Positions 1 to 10,919 of a DNA stretch of 64,000 nucleotides are shown in pieces (position 1 is the first letter of the stretch; each line of letters begins with the position of its first letter). A program made the translations under genes and the position numbers. The notes under the pieces were generated by a model. That model had not been told where the DNA came from. It worked only from the letters and a program-made list of their open reading frames with translations, and did no database searches. The DNA is taken from contig OZ020262.1 in the NCBI GenBank assembly GCA_963971285.1, positions 6,109,036 through 6,173,035 on the forward strand, given 5' to 3'. The DNA comes from Astropecten irregularis (lineage: Eukaryota; Echinodermata; Asteroidea; Paxillosida; Astropectinidae).

Positions 1-4
1 TTGT

Positions 5-361
5 TTAAAGGTAATATCATACTTTGGTTTTTATCAAAGAAAAAGATTCATGGGCAAAAATATCACGACAGATACAGTAATAGTCATCTGTGAAAATTTC
101 AGTCCCATACGGTGCCCACCTTTTGAGAAAACAGTGAAAAACAGCCACAGTATTTCTTAATTTTTTTCTCTTTTATTTTTGATCTTTAAAAAGATCAAAA
201 AGATTTTCGGTCTTTGTTTGACTAATTTCTGGATAAATACACCATTTCAGCCGGACGGAAAAATGTTAACGGTAGGTTTCTACCAGTATCATCTTCATAC
301 CCTGAAAGTTATACGTAAATCTGTGAAACATTTCTGTTTCTTACCAAAGTATGATAAGTTA
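5..361 (+). mobile_element. Family-A MITE (TTAA-flanked)
   Basis: Defining family: ~350 bp, ends TTAAAGGTA-A/G-TATCATACTTTGG and the complement, with mirrored TTTAAAAGATC in the middle. No coding capacity. TTAA at both ends resembles piggyBac-type target duplication (inference). The right TTAA is lost in this copy. 362-780 holds nothing I recognise. Confidence 0.7.
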
Positions 362-1194
362 TGAAGGTGGAAAAAAGATATGGAACAAGCATTAGTAATA
401 AATGAGTACTCATACACAAATTCGCGTCAAATCAAGCTCCCAAATGCCAAACCGAAGTGCTTGGAGCAATGCTGGTACTACCAATTCTAAGAAAATAAAA
501 ACAATGATTGAAATGTAGAGCCTGCTTTTGATAAGAAAGCACTAGTCAAAACAGCGAGTACTGAGTCATGGTCAAAGATAAAAAGTCAAGAGTTTCGAAT
601 TGTGCTGGTTGGTAAATATGTAATTGTCGAGACAGTACGTGCCATTCTGCATTTTATTTATTTCTGAAGCATTAAATAGGCCGGGGTAAATATTGAAGCA
701 CTTGTCTTGTCCCCAACCAGTCCTCAAAGCGATTGACTGAGCACACGACGCGAAAATGATTTCGATTTGACCTCCCATTATCAAAGACAAGTATCGGCCC
801 GGCTTGGTCATCAATTTTTATTGCCGGATTTTGACATTTTGTCGCGGTAGGCGTACCTCGCAATTGCTGCAACGAGGCAGCTACCTAAATAAAAATAAAT
901 GCCCGGGAAATGGGGTTTAAAAGCTGTTCATATCCTAGTGCAGACCAATAAATGACTACCCATAAGCATATAATTATGCGAAAAGACCTATTTAAAAAAA
1001 TAATATAAATGCTCAGACTTTTCTGATGCAGCGATTAATACATAGTTGGAGACTTCGAAATTTTTCGTTTACTTTTCAATTTTTCTTAGGTTATCCAGTG
1101 ACTGTTGTCCAATCCATGTAAATGCCATCCAACACTGCAAAATTGGCTGGTGCCAGACTATTAAGGAAAGTACCCCTGAACTACATCGCAAAAG

Positions 1195-1510
1195 TAGAGC
1201 GACTTATTAAAGGGATGGTACAGAATTGGTAAGACAAAATACATGTCAAGATCACAGATTCACATAAAACTTACACAGTATAATGGTGATGATAGGAGAA
1301 AACATCCCATGAAATGTTTTGGTCTGAAATGCCATATTCGTTGAGAAATAAATGAAACTATTTTCCGATTGGAATACTAAATCGCTTCGGAGCGTTTTAT
1401 TCATTCGTTGAAATGTGTAAACGGGTTTTCACTATTTTCTCGTGACCCATATAGCTGATTGACCTCAAACTTCTACAGGTTAGTCAGTTATAGGTATATG
1501 ATGGATTACA
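1195..1510 (-). mobile_element. Family-B MITE, old decayed copy
   Basis: Weak similarity throughout to family B inverted, e.g. GGTACAGAATTGGTAA and GGGTTTTCACTATTTTCTCGTGAC. The rest of 781-1590 has no gene; 780-960 resembles 28090-28260 (shared unnamed repeat). Confidence 0.45.
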
Positions 1511-1598
1511 CAATGTGCTTTCACTGTCAGCAACGGTTTTGTCGCAAAAAAAAAAACAGTTCTGGTTTAACAGCGCATAGTTGAAAGTTAGTTTAATT

Positions 1599-1741
1599 TT
1601 GGTGACCTGGGGTAAATTTTACCCAACTCATCGTAACTTACTATCAATCGTAGGGCTTATGATGCATTGCAGCCCCACGTAGAATTCGTAGGATACGATG
1701 AGTTATCCTTCGTAACTCGAGTTACGATCGATCGTAGGGAC
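1599..1741. mobile_element. Family-C foldback element
   Basis: ~120-140 bp palindromic family with ends GGTCGATTTCACCAAACTC / CTTCGTGAAATCGACC and inner CGTAACTCGAGTTACGA. Many copies in the window; no coding capacity. Confidence 0.65.
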
Positions 1742-1957
1742 CTCTGGTTCCATCCATTCGTTTTCTATTCGACCTACAAGGCTCAGCAAACGTTTAAACA
1801 AATTGAACGGTATCGGTATACACAAAAAGAATGAGCACCGCGGATTGATATTGGTCATTTTACTGGTGTTACGCCCTACGCAGTGAAATGAGTTTCGTAA
1901 ATAGTTCCAGTGAAATACGCCCAGTGAATGATATAGGCCTGAGCTTTGTATTGGCAA

Positions 1958-2098
1958 TGGGAGACATTGAAGCTGGGTCTTCAACTTGATAGCGCAAGCG
2001 CACAGCAACGTGCGCATGCTCACATTTGCGCGCGCATGCTCAGAGCTATTAAAAAGAGACTTTAGTCTGCTGCCGCCAACGTCTCAAAAGTCTCCCAT
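1958..2098. mobile_element. Family-J foldback element upstream of UGT-1
   Basis: TGGGAGACATTGAAGC to TCAAAAGTCTCCCA, with a CpG-rich GCGCATGC interior. Confidence 0.55.
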
Positions 2099-2133
2099 TC
2101 TTTAGATTTCACTTTCTTTCGTTTTCTTTGCGT

Positions 2134-2140
2134 TATATAA
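2134..2140 (+). promoter_or_regulatory. Possible TATA box for UGT-1
   Basis: TATATAA ~210 bp upstream of the UGT-1 ATG, just past a family-J MITE. Position is plausible for a core promoter, but there is no other support in the sequence. Confidence 0.25.
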
Positions 2141-2350
2141 TGGGATTTGAAAAAAACAACGGGGCGGCAGGAAACGAACATTAACTTCATAATACCATCA
2201 AAATAATGTTGACATTTCATCTGAGGTATAGGGAAATATTGTATAAGTTGTTCAAGTAGCAGAATATGCTGGTCACTGTAAGGATTTACGACCGTTCATA
2301 AAGCCTAAAATAGATCGACATTCGTCTTTTTCAGTCTTTCTGCTTATACG

Positions 2351-5300
2351 ATGATGATGGCGGGTATTAGGACTTTTCAGACAGGAGTGAGATTTCTTGT
2401 GGTAATTTCGATGGTTTGGTTCTTCCAACCGACAAGTGGGGGCAAGATTTTGGTTACGGGGACCTCGGGAGGCATGACCAGTCATCTTATGTCTGCCATC
2501 AAGCTTGCCAATACTCTCTCCAGGAGAGGAAACGAGGTCTGGTTCATTGTTGACAGGGAGACGTATGAGAAAACTGTCCGGCGTTCTAATATTCGACCAG
2601 AGATCCAGCTTGCGCTGTATGAAAAGGTTTTAACCAACGAAGATGGCGACACATTTGTCAGACGCTACGTCTCCAAGCAATTGCGAGACGAAGTAGCCAA
2701 CACCGCCTGGCAGTACCAGTTGGAAGCCCAGGACAGAGAGATACAAACCCGCCTGTCGGGCAGGAAAGTAGACGTCTTTAAGGCTTCAAGTTTCGTCATC
2801 GATGACATGCTGGGCAACACGGCCCTCATGGAGCAGTTGAAATCAGAAGGCTTTGACATGATCGTTGGGGACTTCGTGTCACTGTATCAAGTCTTCTTGA
2901 GTCAGGTTCTTGAAGTTCCTTATATTCATATTGGTATGACAACCATAGCTCCGTCGCAGCACGACCGCTTCGCTTACAACCCCGTCAATCCGGCCTACGT
3001 CCCCGAGCGAATGAGCTTCCTGACCGATACGATGAGCTTCAGGGAGCGTTGCAAGAACACCTTCATGTACTGGCTGACAAGCTTCTTTTTCTACAAATTC
3101 ATGCTGGGACCGTTGGACGAGGTCCTCATGAAGCGCAACATCAGGCCGGATGCCAACTTTGGTCAGCTTCTCTCGGAAGCCGAGATGTGGATCTTCAACT
3201 CGGATTTCGTGGTGGAGTTCCCGCGTCCTCTCAGTCCACACGTCAAATTTGTTGGAGGATTGCTTACTGATCCCCCGAAGCCATTGGATGAGGTAATTTA
3301 AACTTCCTTATCCCAATCCTTATCCTTAAAATCCTTAATCCTTATAAGCGGCGTTGGAGTAGAGTCCTCAGATCCGAGTACAGAGTACTCCGAGTAGTTC
3401 ACGGTCCGAGAACTGGGCCATCTCTGAGTACATTGCTGGCGAGTCCGAGTCCAGGGTCCCCGGGATGATTACGAGTATATCTAAGGTCGAGTTTAGGGCC
3501 GAGTCCAGGTACCAAAGTCTGAGTCCACGTCCGAGGACATGCACCTTGCAACGCACAGTGCCAAAAATGCACTTAGTTTCACAAAGATGTTTAAAGTTGA
3601 ACGTTAATTGTGCCACTCTTCTCAGAAATTAATGTTTTTCAAACCTTGCAAATGACACTGTCCTGCTTACTCCATTGGATACTAAACTCCCGATGATCTT
3701 CATACTCCCATTGTATAATTTATCTGAAATCGGCAACATTATCAACCGTGAAATTGTAACGAAAATGAAATTTGCACAAAATGGTCAAGTACTCCCAAAA
3801 TTCGAGTACATGGAATCGAGTACGGGCCAAGTACATGTATTTTCGAGTACTTTTTATCGAGTACGAGTACGAGTACGCCAACACATAAGACATTTAAGTT
3901 GAAGACGATTAAAAGTGAGTAGTGATGTTCATGCATTGTTTGGCTTTATAGAAACAGAGTGGCAAAAGAATTCCGACTTATCCTACCGATATATCTTCGA
4001 TCCTTCTTAATTTCTCCCGGTCATTTTTCTTCGGAAGGAGTGGCAAGCGTTCTTTGAAAGTTCTGGTGAGCACGGTGTAGTCATGCTTGCCCTCGGAACG
4101 CTGATAAACGATGAACTCTCAGAAGAACAGGCCGAGAACATCGCCACGAGTCTGGCCATGCTCCCCCAGAAGGTGGCCTGGAGCTTCGGCGGTAAACTTC
4201 CCAGAACGCTCGGTAACAACACCAGGGTCGTCAAGTGGTTCCCCCAGAATGATTTGCTTGGTAAGGATTATTAAGACCGAACGCTTCTTTGTCCATTTAG
4301 TCGTTGTTCGTTTGCATGAGTATTTTATGTATTATTATAACCGAAGATGGGACCTTAGGGAGACTTTCCAATAGGATCGTGCACAAACTTTACTTACCTA
4401 TTTCTAAACATCCTCCAAACCAATGAACTTGAAATTGACATGTTCATATTGAGATCATTCTCTGTCTTCTATTAGAGAGTAAAAATATGTCTCTAAAAGT
4501 TAGCTGGTACCTTAGGGAGACATCAAAAAAGACTCCCGAAGTCCCGATGTCTCCCTAATGTCCACTTTAAACCATTAACGTGTCTCCCTAATACCCCGTT
4601 TGTAATTATTTTTATAGGGCTGATGGGTTGGGTTTTTTCCTCTTTTACGTACGTTATCCTTCTCATTTTATTCAACCTTCTCAAAAAGATAGAAACAAAA
4701 TAGGGTAAACAAGTAAGGTTTGCAGCAACACAATAATTGTAACAAACTATTTTCTAGAAGTGTGGTTCTGAAAAGAAGCGGTGAGAAGCTGTAATCTCGA
4801 CGTTTCGGCAAGTTTACCCTGGCCGTCCTCATGAGTGTTTGAATAAGATAAAGTTTAATGGAAATTGAAATGTGGAAATAAATACAAAAAGTACAATGTT
4901 TGTTTCCTACGTGCCTTGAAACAAAAATCTACAAATCGATTGTATTTTGCAGTTTGCATTACATTTATAAAATAGTATTTTTGAATAAATTATTCCTCTT
5001 TGAGTGATCTCCCATGCACTGTTTCTCAGGTTGCAGCATTGGTAATGCTGCACATAAATGATCCTTGGGATATGGCGGTATGTGAGTGGTTTCATGGCTT
5101 CTGACTGCCAAACGAACATAATTCACTATTAGGGACACCACCAACATAGTGCTGGATAGCTCAGTTCGTAAGATCGCCGGTACTATCTTTCTAGGGTTGC
5201 TGGTTCGAATCCCATCCAAGTCAATTTGCCTTTGTTCACTTTTCAATGACATCGAATTAACCACTTATTGGTTATTTTGATGAAATGATGAAATGATGAA

Positions 5301-6467
5301 ATGATGAAATGTATTTGTTTATTTGTTTATTTGTTTATCATTGTTATTGTTATCGACAGCAGTAGACCTTTAATCCAGTTTCGTCATTATTCTTTCAGCT
5401 CATCCAAAAACTCGAGCTTTGATTTCCCACGGTGGTATCAACAGCATTCATCAGGGCGTCTACCATGCCGTTCCCATCGTGGGAATCCCAGTTTTTGGGG
5501 ATCAGAAAGACAACTTCTACCGAGTCGGTGCCAAAGGGATATCAGTGCTTCTCGATATTCGACATCTGACCGAGCGCTCCATTTACGATGCTACGATTGA
5601 AGTCATCTACAATAAATCGTAAGTGCATTAACGTCGTTACGATGTCTTAATACTGCCCTTTGTCCATCGGAACAGGCCTACTACATATATCAAATTATTA
5701 GCCTACTTTATGATATGAAAATCTTCATGCACGTCATAGTTTAAAATTAAAGGCAATATCATTCTTTGGTTTGTGTCAAAGAAATACAGATTCATGGGCA
5801 AAAATATCAAGAAATATACAGTAACAGTCATCTGTGAAAACGTCAGTCCCATACGGTGCCCACTTTTTGAGAAAACAGTGAAAAACGGCCACAGTATTTC
5901 TTAAGTCTTTTCTTTTTGGGTCACTTGTTTTACTCCTTTCTGGATAAATACAGCATTTCAGGCAAAACAATTTTAACGGTATGTTTCTTCTATCACCATC
6001 TTCATACCCTGAAAGTTATGTTTCGGAATGCTGCCAACCTTTAAAAACCTTTAAAAAGCGTGTAAATCCTTGTTAAAGGTTACAGAACAGCACTCGCACT
6101 TTGTCTGATCCAGCATGTACATGAAATAATAAACCTGTGAAAATTTGAGCTCAATCCGACATCTGATTCACGAGAAAATAGCGAAAACCTTAATTTTTCT
6201 TATAAAACACAAAGAAGGATTTATGATCTTGCAAAGATAAAAAACGTTCCGGGTGTTTGGTTTTATTATTTCTGGATAAATACATCATTTCAGGTGGAAA
6301 TATTTTAACGGTATGTTTCTACCAGCACAATCTTCACACTTTCTGAAAGTTATACGTAAATCTGTGAACATTTCCCTGTTTTGGTTTGTTAATGTTGTAC
6401 ATGCCCTTTAAAGGTTCGTTATCTAGAACCCCTCTCTGTTTTGGTGTTGTTGTTGTTGTTGTTGTTT

Positions 6468-6500
<33 letters not shown>

Positions 6501-7113
6501 GGGTACTAGAAACAACGTCTGTAGGGAAGTTTAAGACCTTAAGTACCAATTTCAGCCAATGCACATCTTTGCAAATCCTATATGCTCCCTTTAACAAAGA
6601 TTCAATCTACAATAATATGCTTTTCAGCATAATCTTATTTAGAGAATATAAATGATAAACAAATCGTCTCTTTTCATTTTTTCCTTACTTATGTGAATAT
6701 TGGTCTACGTTTCCGTTATTTGAACTACTGAAATAATTTGAGCACCTGACGTGCTATAATTATGTATTCAGGAGCGTATATTTCTTCATGCTGATATCTT
6801 TTTACGATGTCATTATGTTTATTCTGTTAATTAATGCAGGTACAAAGACACCGTAGACCGTTATTCAGCCATTGCACGCGACCGGATAGTTACCGGTATG
6901 TCACCGGTGGAAGAAGCGGCCTACTGGGTGGAGTACGCCATCAAACACGGTACTGGTCACCTCAAGCCCCGTGCTATGCAGCTATCTCTCATTCAGTACT
7001 ACCTGATCGATGTTATTGCAGTCTCGGTAGTCATCGCAACGGTGGTATCCTGGTGTCTGCTTAAAGTGTGCTGCTGGTTCCAATGTCCAATCGGTGGAAT
7101 ACGAAAGATCTGA
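2351..7113 (+). CDS. UGT-1: UDP-glycosyltransferase, four exons, intact
   Basis: Exons 2351-3292, 4038-4260, 5399-5618 and 6840-7113 join in frame to 552 residues, normal for animal UGTs (family GT1). All introns are GT-AG, in phases 0, 1 and 2. The start is the first of three tandem ATGs (2351, 2354, 2357), followed by a hydrophobic signal peptide. Exon 1 holds the acceptor-binding half with the presumed catalytic His (about residue 45, in GMTSHLMS) and its partner Asp (about residue 174, in FDMIVGDF). Exon 2 carries [14 protein letters not shown]. Exon 3 has the UDP-sugar signature (ALISHGG ... FGDQKDN). Exon 4 has the late helix and a C-terminal membrane anchor with a short Cys-rich tail. 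By family knowledge it transfers a sugar from a UDP-sugar to small lipophilic acceptors in the ER lumen; donor and acceptor are unknown. The donor codon before exon 3 gives Ala where UGT-2/3/5 have Gly. AATAAA lies ~25 bp after the stop (about 7138). Confidence 0.92.
3355..3880. repeat. Degenerate GAGTCC/GAGTAC hexamer repeat in UGT-1 intron 1
   Basis: Two clusters (about 3355-3540 and 3785-3880) of GAGTMC-like hexamers. Confidence 0.6.
4990..5260 (+). mobile_element. SINE-1 (tRNA-like), UGT-1 intron 2
   Basis: A box TGGATAGCTCAGTT and B box GGTTCGAATCC (5150-5215), preceded by a conserved ~150 bp module (TTTCTCAGGTTGCAGCATT ... GAGTGGTTTCATGGCTTC) and followed by TTTGTTCACTTTTCAA. Not a functional tRNA gene. 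Confidence 0.65.
5747..6018 (+). mobile_element. Family-A MITE, 3'-truncated, UGT-1 intron 3
   Basis: Left end TTAAAGGCAATATCATTCTTTGG. Breaks off before the right terminus and is followed by a family-B copy. Confidence 0.65.
6074..6412 (+). mobile_element. Family-B MITE in UGT-1 intron 3
   Basis: Left half has family-B hallmarks (ACAGAACAGCACTCGCAC, TTTGAGCTCAATC). The right half is shared with family A (GGTATGTTTCTACCAGCAC). Confidence 0.6.
6440..6502. repeat. (GTT)n microsatellite in UGT-1 intron 3
   Basis: About 20 GTT triplets with one interruption. Confidence 0.9.
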
Positions 7114-7279
7114 AATTGTTACTCCTTCACTTGGCTAAATAAATTCGGTGCACTGAATTAAGAATAGAAAATGTCTTCTTGTACAGTTATCGTCTGTGAA
7201 AAAGGCCAAAACTAAGACCTTCCGCGAATTATTCTGTTAATAAAATGTTGTGCAATTTGGTCTTTCTTTAATCTCGGAT

Positions 7280-7497
7280 CACCCAGATCAGTATCCGTAG
7301 CCGTGGCCGTAGCCGTAGCCGTAGCCGTACGTAGCAGTAGCCGTAGCGGTAGTCGTACCCATACCTGTAGCAGTAGGCGTAACCGTACCCGTAGCCGTAT
7401 ACCCATACCCATAGACGTAGCCGTAGCCGAACCGGTACCCGTGGCCGTAGCAGTATCCGTATCCGTAGCTGGACCCGAGCTTTGAGAAAAGCCCTAG
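7280..7497. repeat. (CCGTAG)n-type hexamer microsatellite
   Basis: Degenerate GTAGCC/GTACCC hexamers, closing with GAGCTTTGAGAAAAGCCC like a family-H terminus. Long frames on both strands here are repeat artefacts. Confidence 0.7.
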
Positions 7498-7515
7498 AAC
7501 CGATTGACCTGAAAA

Positions 7516-7686
7516 CGGGAGAATCCAAATAGTGCGCCACCAATAGTATGAAACGCGTTGGCCAATCACAATGCGCGGAAACCGTCGAGCCTTTCCAGCA
7601 GGCGGCCATTAGATGGACAAATTTCGTGAACTGTGATTGGCCAACGCGTTGCACACTCTTGGTGGCGCACTATTTGAAATCGCCCG
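7516..7686. mobile_element. Family-N foldback element
   Basis: Inverted ends sharing AGTGCGCCACCAA and its complement plus TGGCCAATCACA and its complement. Second copy at 33042-33230. Confidence 0.65.
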
Positions 7687-7746
7687 TATTTTTTTATAAA
7701 ACGCAAACCGGGGAATTGTTTTGTTTCTGTCCTGTTTGATTCAGTG

Positions 7747-7774
7747 CTTTTACGAAACGACGGCCTTGGCCCAA

Positions 7775-7844
<70 letters not shown>

Positions 7845-8044
7845 TGGCATCCATATGCTGAAAATATAGGTTGTGGTTTTTCATTGAAGCTGAAGCTCTG
7901 TTTTCCTTTTCAAACCAGAGAATCTACTTCCGACCCACAGCCAAAAGCCTCTATTTTGATATCCGTTATCTTAGAATGGATTCACGGAATGGAGCCGGAG
8001 CCGGAGCCTGAGCTGGAGCCTGAGCCTCCGTTTCGTAAACGCCC
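7747..8044. mobile_element. Family-H foldback element with hexamer microsatellite in its terminal repeats
   Basis: Near each end is a (GGCTCA/GGAGCC)n run just inside the terminal motif; here the left has ~14 units, the right ~6. The conserved core includes TTTTCATTGAAGCTGAAGC and AGCCTCTATTTTGATA. The EPEPEP peptides read from it are a by-product of the repeat. Confidence 0.65.
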
Positions 8045-8449
8045 TCAGACGTTTGATAGGCCTACTATTATTTTAATTTTGCCAATATTTGGCTGCCATT
8101 TTGTGCGTTGAAGATGATGTAGGGCCTGCCGTATTTACTAATGGTTCTTCAATCTGCTCTTTATGCCAATATTTTTTTAACCAAAACTCTTACCTAATTA
8201 AGATTCAGTGTTGCATGTGATTATTTTGCTCTGTTTATTTATTTTGCTTTGTTTTCACATTTTCGTTACGTGAGTTGTAATTAGTGTCAAGAATCGTTAT
8301 TAACATTTTTGTATGTGGGTATTATTTATCGTAGCTTATGTAGCTGTATAGATTTTATGACAATTATTTTTTATGTTCCGCGTCTGTATAGTCTTTAAGC
8401 CGTGTTTTAGACAAACCAATTCATCTAATTTTCTATCATTTCTTGTGTG

Positions 8450-8930
8450 CACAATGCATGGAGTAAGGAGGGCCTGACGCGTTTCGATCCTAGCAGGATC
8501 TGTATGGACTTCCTTCAGACGCTTCCGCGAAAAAGCCAAAAAGAGGAAGAAAGGCATACAGGTAGTCGATATTGAGTGACCTTTTGTCGATTTCACGACG
8601 CCCTACGATTGATCGTAACTCGCGTTACGATGTATAACCCATCGTAACATACGTAGGGCTGCGATGCGTCTTAAGCCCTACGATTGATAATAAGTTACGA
8701 TGAGTTTGGTGAAATCGACCTGTGAAGTAGCAATCTCACTTCAGAGCTGCACGTTACATAAGAATTTGCATAATTTATGCAACAATAAATAGGCTTGGTT
8801 GAAAAGTGCTGGGCGGGAAATGCCACCAAAGCCAGTAGCGTGGACAGGACTGGACTGGTCCTCATACTATAGCAGTATGATCCTATAGCTGGGTGTTACT
8901 TTCAAATCTGACAATAATTAGGCATGATTA
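8450..8930 (+). repeat. Third copy of the UGT spacer sequence, no UGT attached
   Basis: Same order and orientation as 22950-23660 upstream of UGT-5 (CTTCCGCGAAAAAG, family-C element, AGGCTTGGTTGAAAAGTGCT, CTATAGCAGTATGATCCTAT). No UGT exon follows. Confidence 0.6.
8586..8720. mobile_element. Family-C foldback element
   Basis: GTCGATTTCACGACGCCCTACG at the left, GGTGAAATCGACC at the right. Confidence 0.65.
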
Positions 8931-8962
8931 TATATTTATAACCTCGAAGTCCGATTAACGAT

Positions 8963-9328
8963 CCTTTAATGGTAGTATCATACTAAGAAACCAAAACAGA
9001 AATGTTCACAAATTTACGTATAACTTACAGGGTATGAAGATGGTGGTGGTAGAAACATACCGTTAAAATGTTTCCGCCTGAAATGGTGTATTTATCCAGA
9101 AATTAGTAAAACAACGTCCGAAAATCTTGTTGATCTTTTAAAAGATAAAAAATAAAAGGTAAAAGACTCAAGAAATACTGTGGCTGTTTTTCACTGTTTT
9201 CTCAAAAACTGGGCACCGTATGGAACTGAAATTTTCACAGATGACTGTTATTGTATCTGTCTTGGTATTTTTGCCCATAAATCTGTAATTCTTTGATAAA
9301 ACCCAAAGTATGATACTTCCTTTAAATA
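8963..9328 (-). mobile_element. Family-A MITE, inverted
   Basis: Both ends recognisable: TTTAATGGTAGTATCATAC and AAAGTATGATACTTCCTTTAA. Confidence 0.65.
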
Positions 9329-10301
9329 TCAGTCTTTTGGGCGGTTCCTGTCAAAGTTTTTATATGACTTTTGTTACATTCTTGACAACGGCAACAGAAA
9401 AAAACATGTCCAAATGTTTGGACCTCATCTGCCTGATTGTTTGATATACGTTCTGTCCCATGAACCGGTTCTAGTTCGGTTAGTTGTTACAACGTACTGT
9501 TTGTAATTTTGGGCTTTTACACGTAAATCTTTCTTTTCGATTTTAGTGTTTTTGAATGGAATATGTGCTAAAAGTGACTATTAAATACACTTTTATGTTC
9601 ACAACATCCCTTCAGGCACTTGGATTTTTGTTATTAATTCTAATTTTAATTCCATGCTTAACCAAATAAACCAATATTCTCGCTCAGTCCTTCAAGTGTA
9701 ATTTCCAATCACAATTAGGTTACACCCAAGTAAACTCCCATAGACAACAGTGATAAATCCTAATACTTCAAAAATCATTTAAGAATACTCAAAACTCTCA
9801 CAGGTGTTCAAGTTGCACAGAACAACGATGATGAAAATGTCACCTTTCATTTTCTTTTCATTTTATGGTGGGTTGACCTTTGACTTTTTGAGATATACTC
9901 ATTCTCAGCTGACCACCCCTAAAACAAGGTACCGGTATGGATCACTCCACTCAAAGAAGCCATTTTCAAAAAAAAAAAAAACATCCCTATGCAAAGCGGC
10001 TGAAATAGACCAACTTTCTCACCCAATTATTGCATCACAAATGGTCACAAATGGAAGCCCAGAGTCAAAGCAGGAAGTCCAGTGCCATATTTCTTTAATC
10101 CCTCAATTTCAGGGCTCTCAGAACTCTCTCATTTATAACATATTGAGTGCTTAACTTTTATGTATGAGCTCGGCGGACGGATTTTGGGACTATAATTCTT
10201 GGGAACACCCATCAGTGAAACATCACTAACTTTAAATACCGCCCTCTGTTGTCAATCCATTATCAATTATTCTCCATTAATGGGGCCTAATACGAAACCT
10301 T

Positions 10302-10318
10302 GGCCCTTTCTCAAAGCT

Positions 10319-10379
<61 letters not shown>

Positions 10380-10571
10380 ACCTCCGTCTCTGTTTTCATA
10401 CGCTGAAATTATAGGTTGTGGTTTTTCATTGAAGCTGAAGCTCTGTTATCCTGTTCAAACTGCAGCCAAAAGCCTCTATTTTGGTACCTGTAATTTTGAA
10501 ACTGGATTCACGAAATGGAGCCGGAGCCGGAGCCGGAGCCGGAGCCAGAGCCGAGCTTTGAGAAAGGCCCC
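10302..10571. mobile_element. Family-H foldback element
   Basis: GGCCCTTTCTCAAAGCTCGG, then ~10 GGCTCC units, core, ~6 GGAGCC units, and CGAGCTTTGAGAAAGGCCCC. Confidence 0.65.
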
Positions 10572-10784
10572 AGGCTTGTGGCTAGGCTTCGGACTAATTG
10601 GTACTGCTAATTTGAGGCACCCAAAACGAAACGAAGGAATTTTGGTTACGTGCTGAAGCCGAAGAAAGGCTCCAGCTTCGCCATGTATCTCAAGCCCTTC
10701 AATTCGTTAAGGACATAAAATGGCGGTAGCGAAATTAATGCCAAGCCTAGCCCAAGCCTTGTTTCCTAGAGGCCAATAGCGCTC
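10572..10784. mobile_element. Family-I repeat
   Basis: ~200 bp unit with AAGAAAGGCTCCAGCTTCGC and TTTAAGGACATAAAATGGCG-like core. It directly abuts family H here and downstream of UGT-3 and UGT-5. Confidence 0.5.
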
Positions 10785-10919
10785 TTTTATGGTAAACTCA
10801 AATCTGTTTTTAAACTAAGGAGAGTAAAGACTGTTTTAGTACACATTATAAAACCACAAAATGAACCGATATTTCTACTAGGTTTGCGATTACTGGGTCT
10901 TAGTATTTAATACACAGCT

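Noticed and set aside
5150-5225. tRNA gene with A and B boxes
   Set aside because: Arms do not form a clean cloverleaf, and the sequence is repeated with a SINE body and tail; treated as SINE-1. The same applies to the B-box hits at 41.8, 55.0, 55.3, 56.7, 59.2, 60.2, 60.9 and 61.5 kb.
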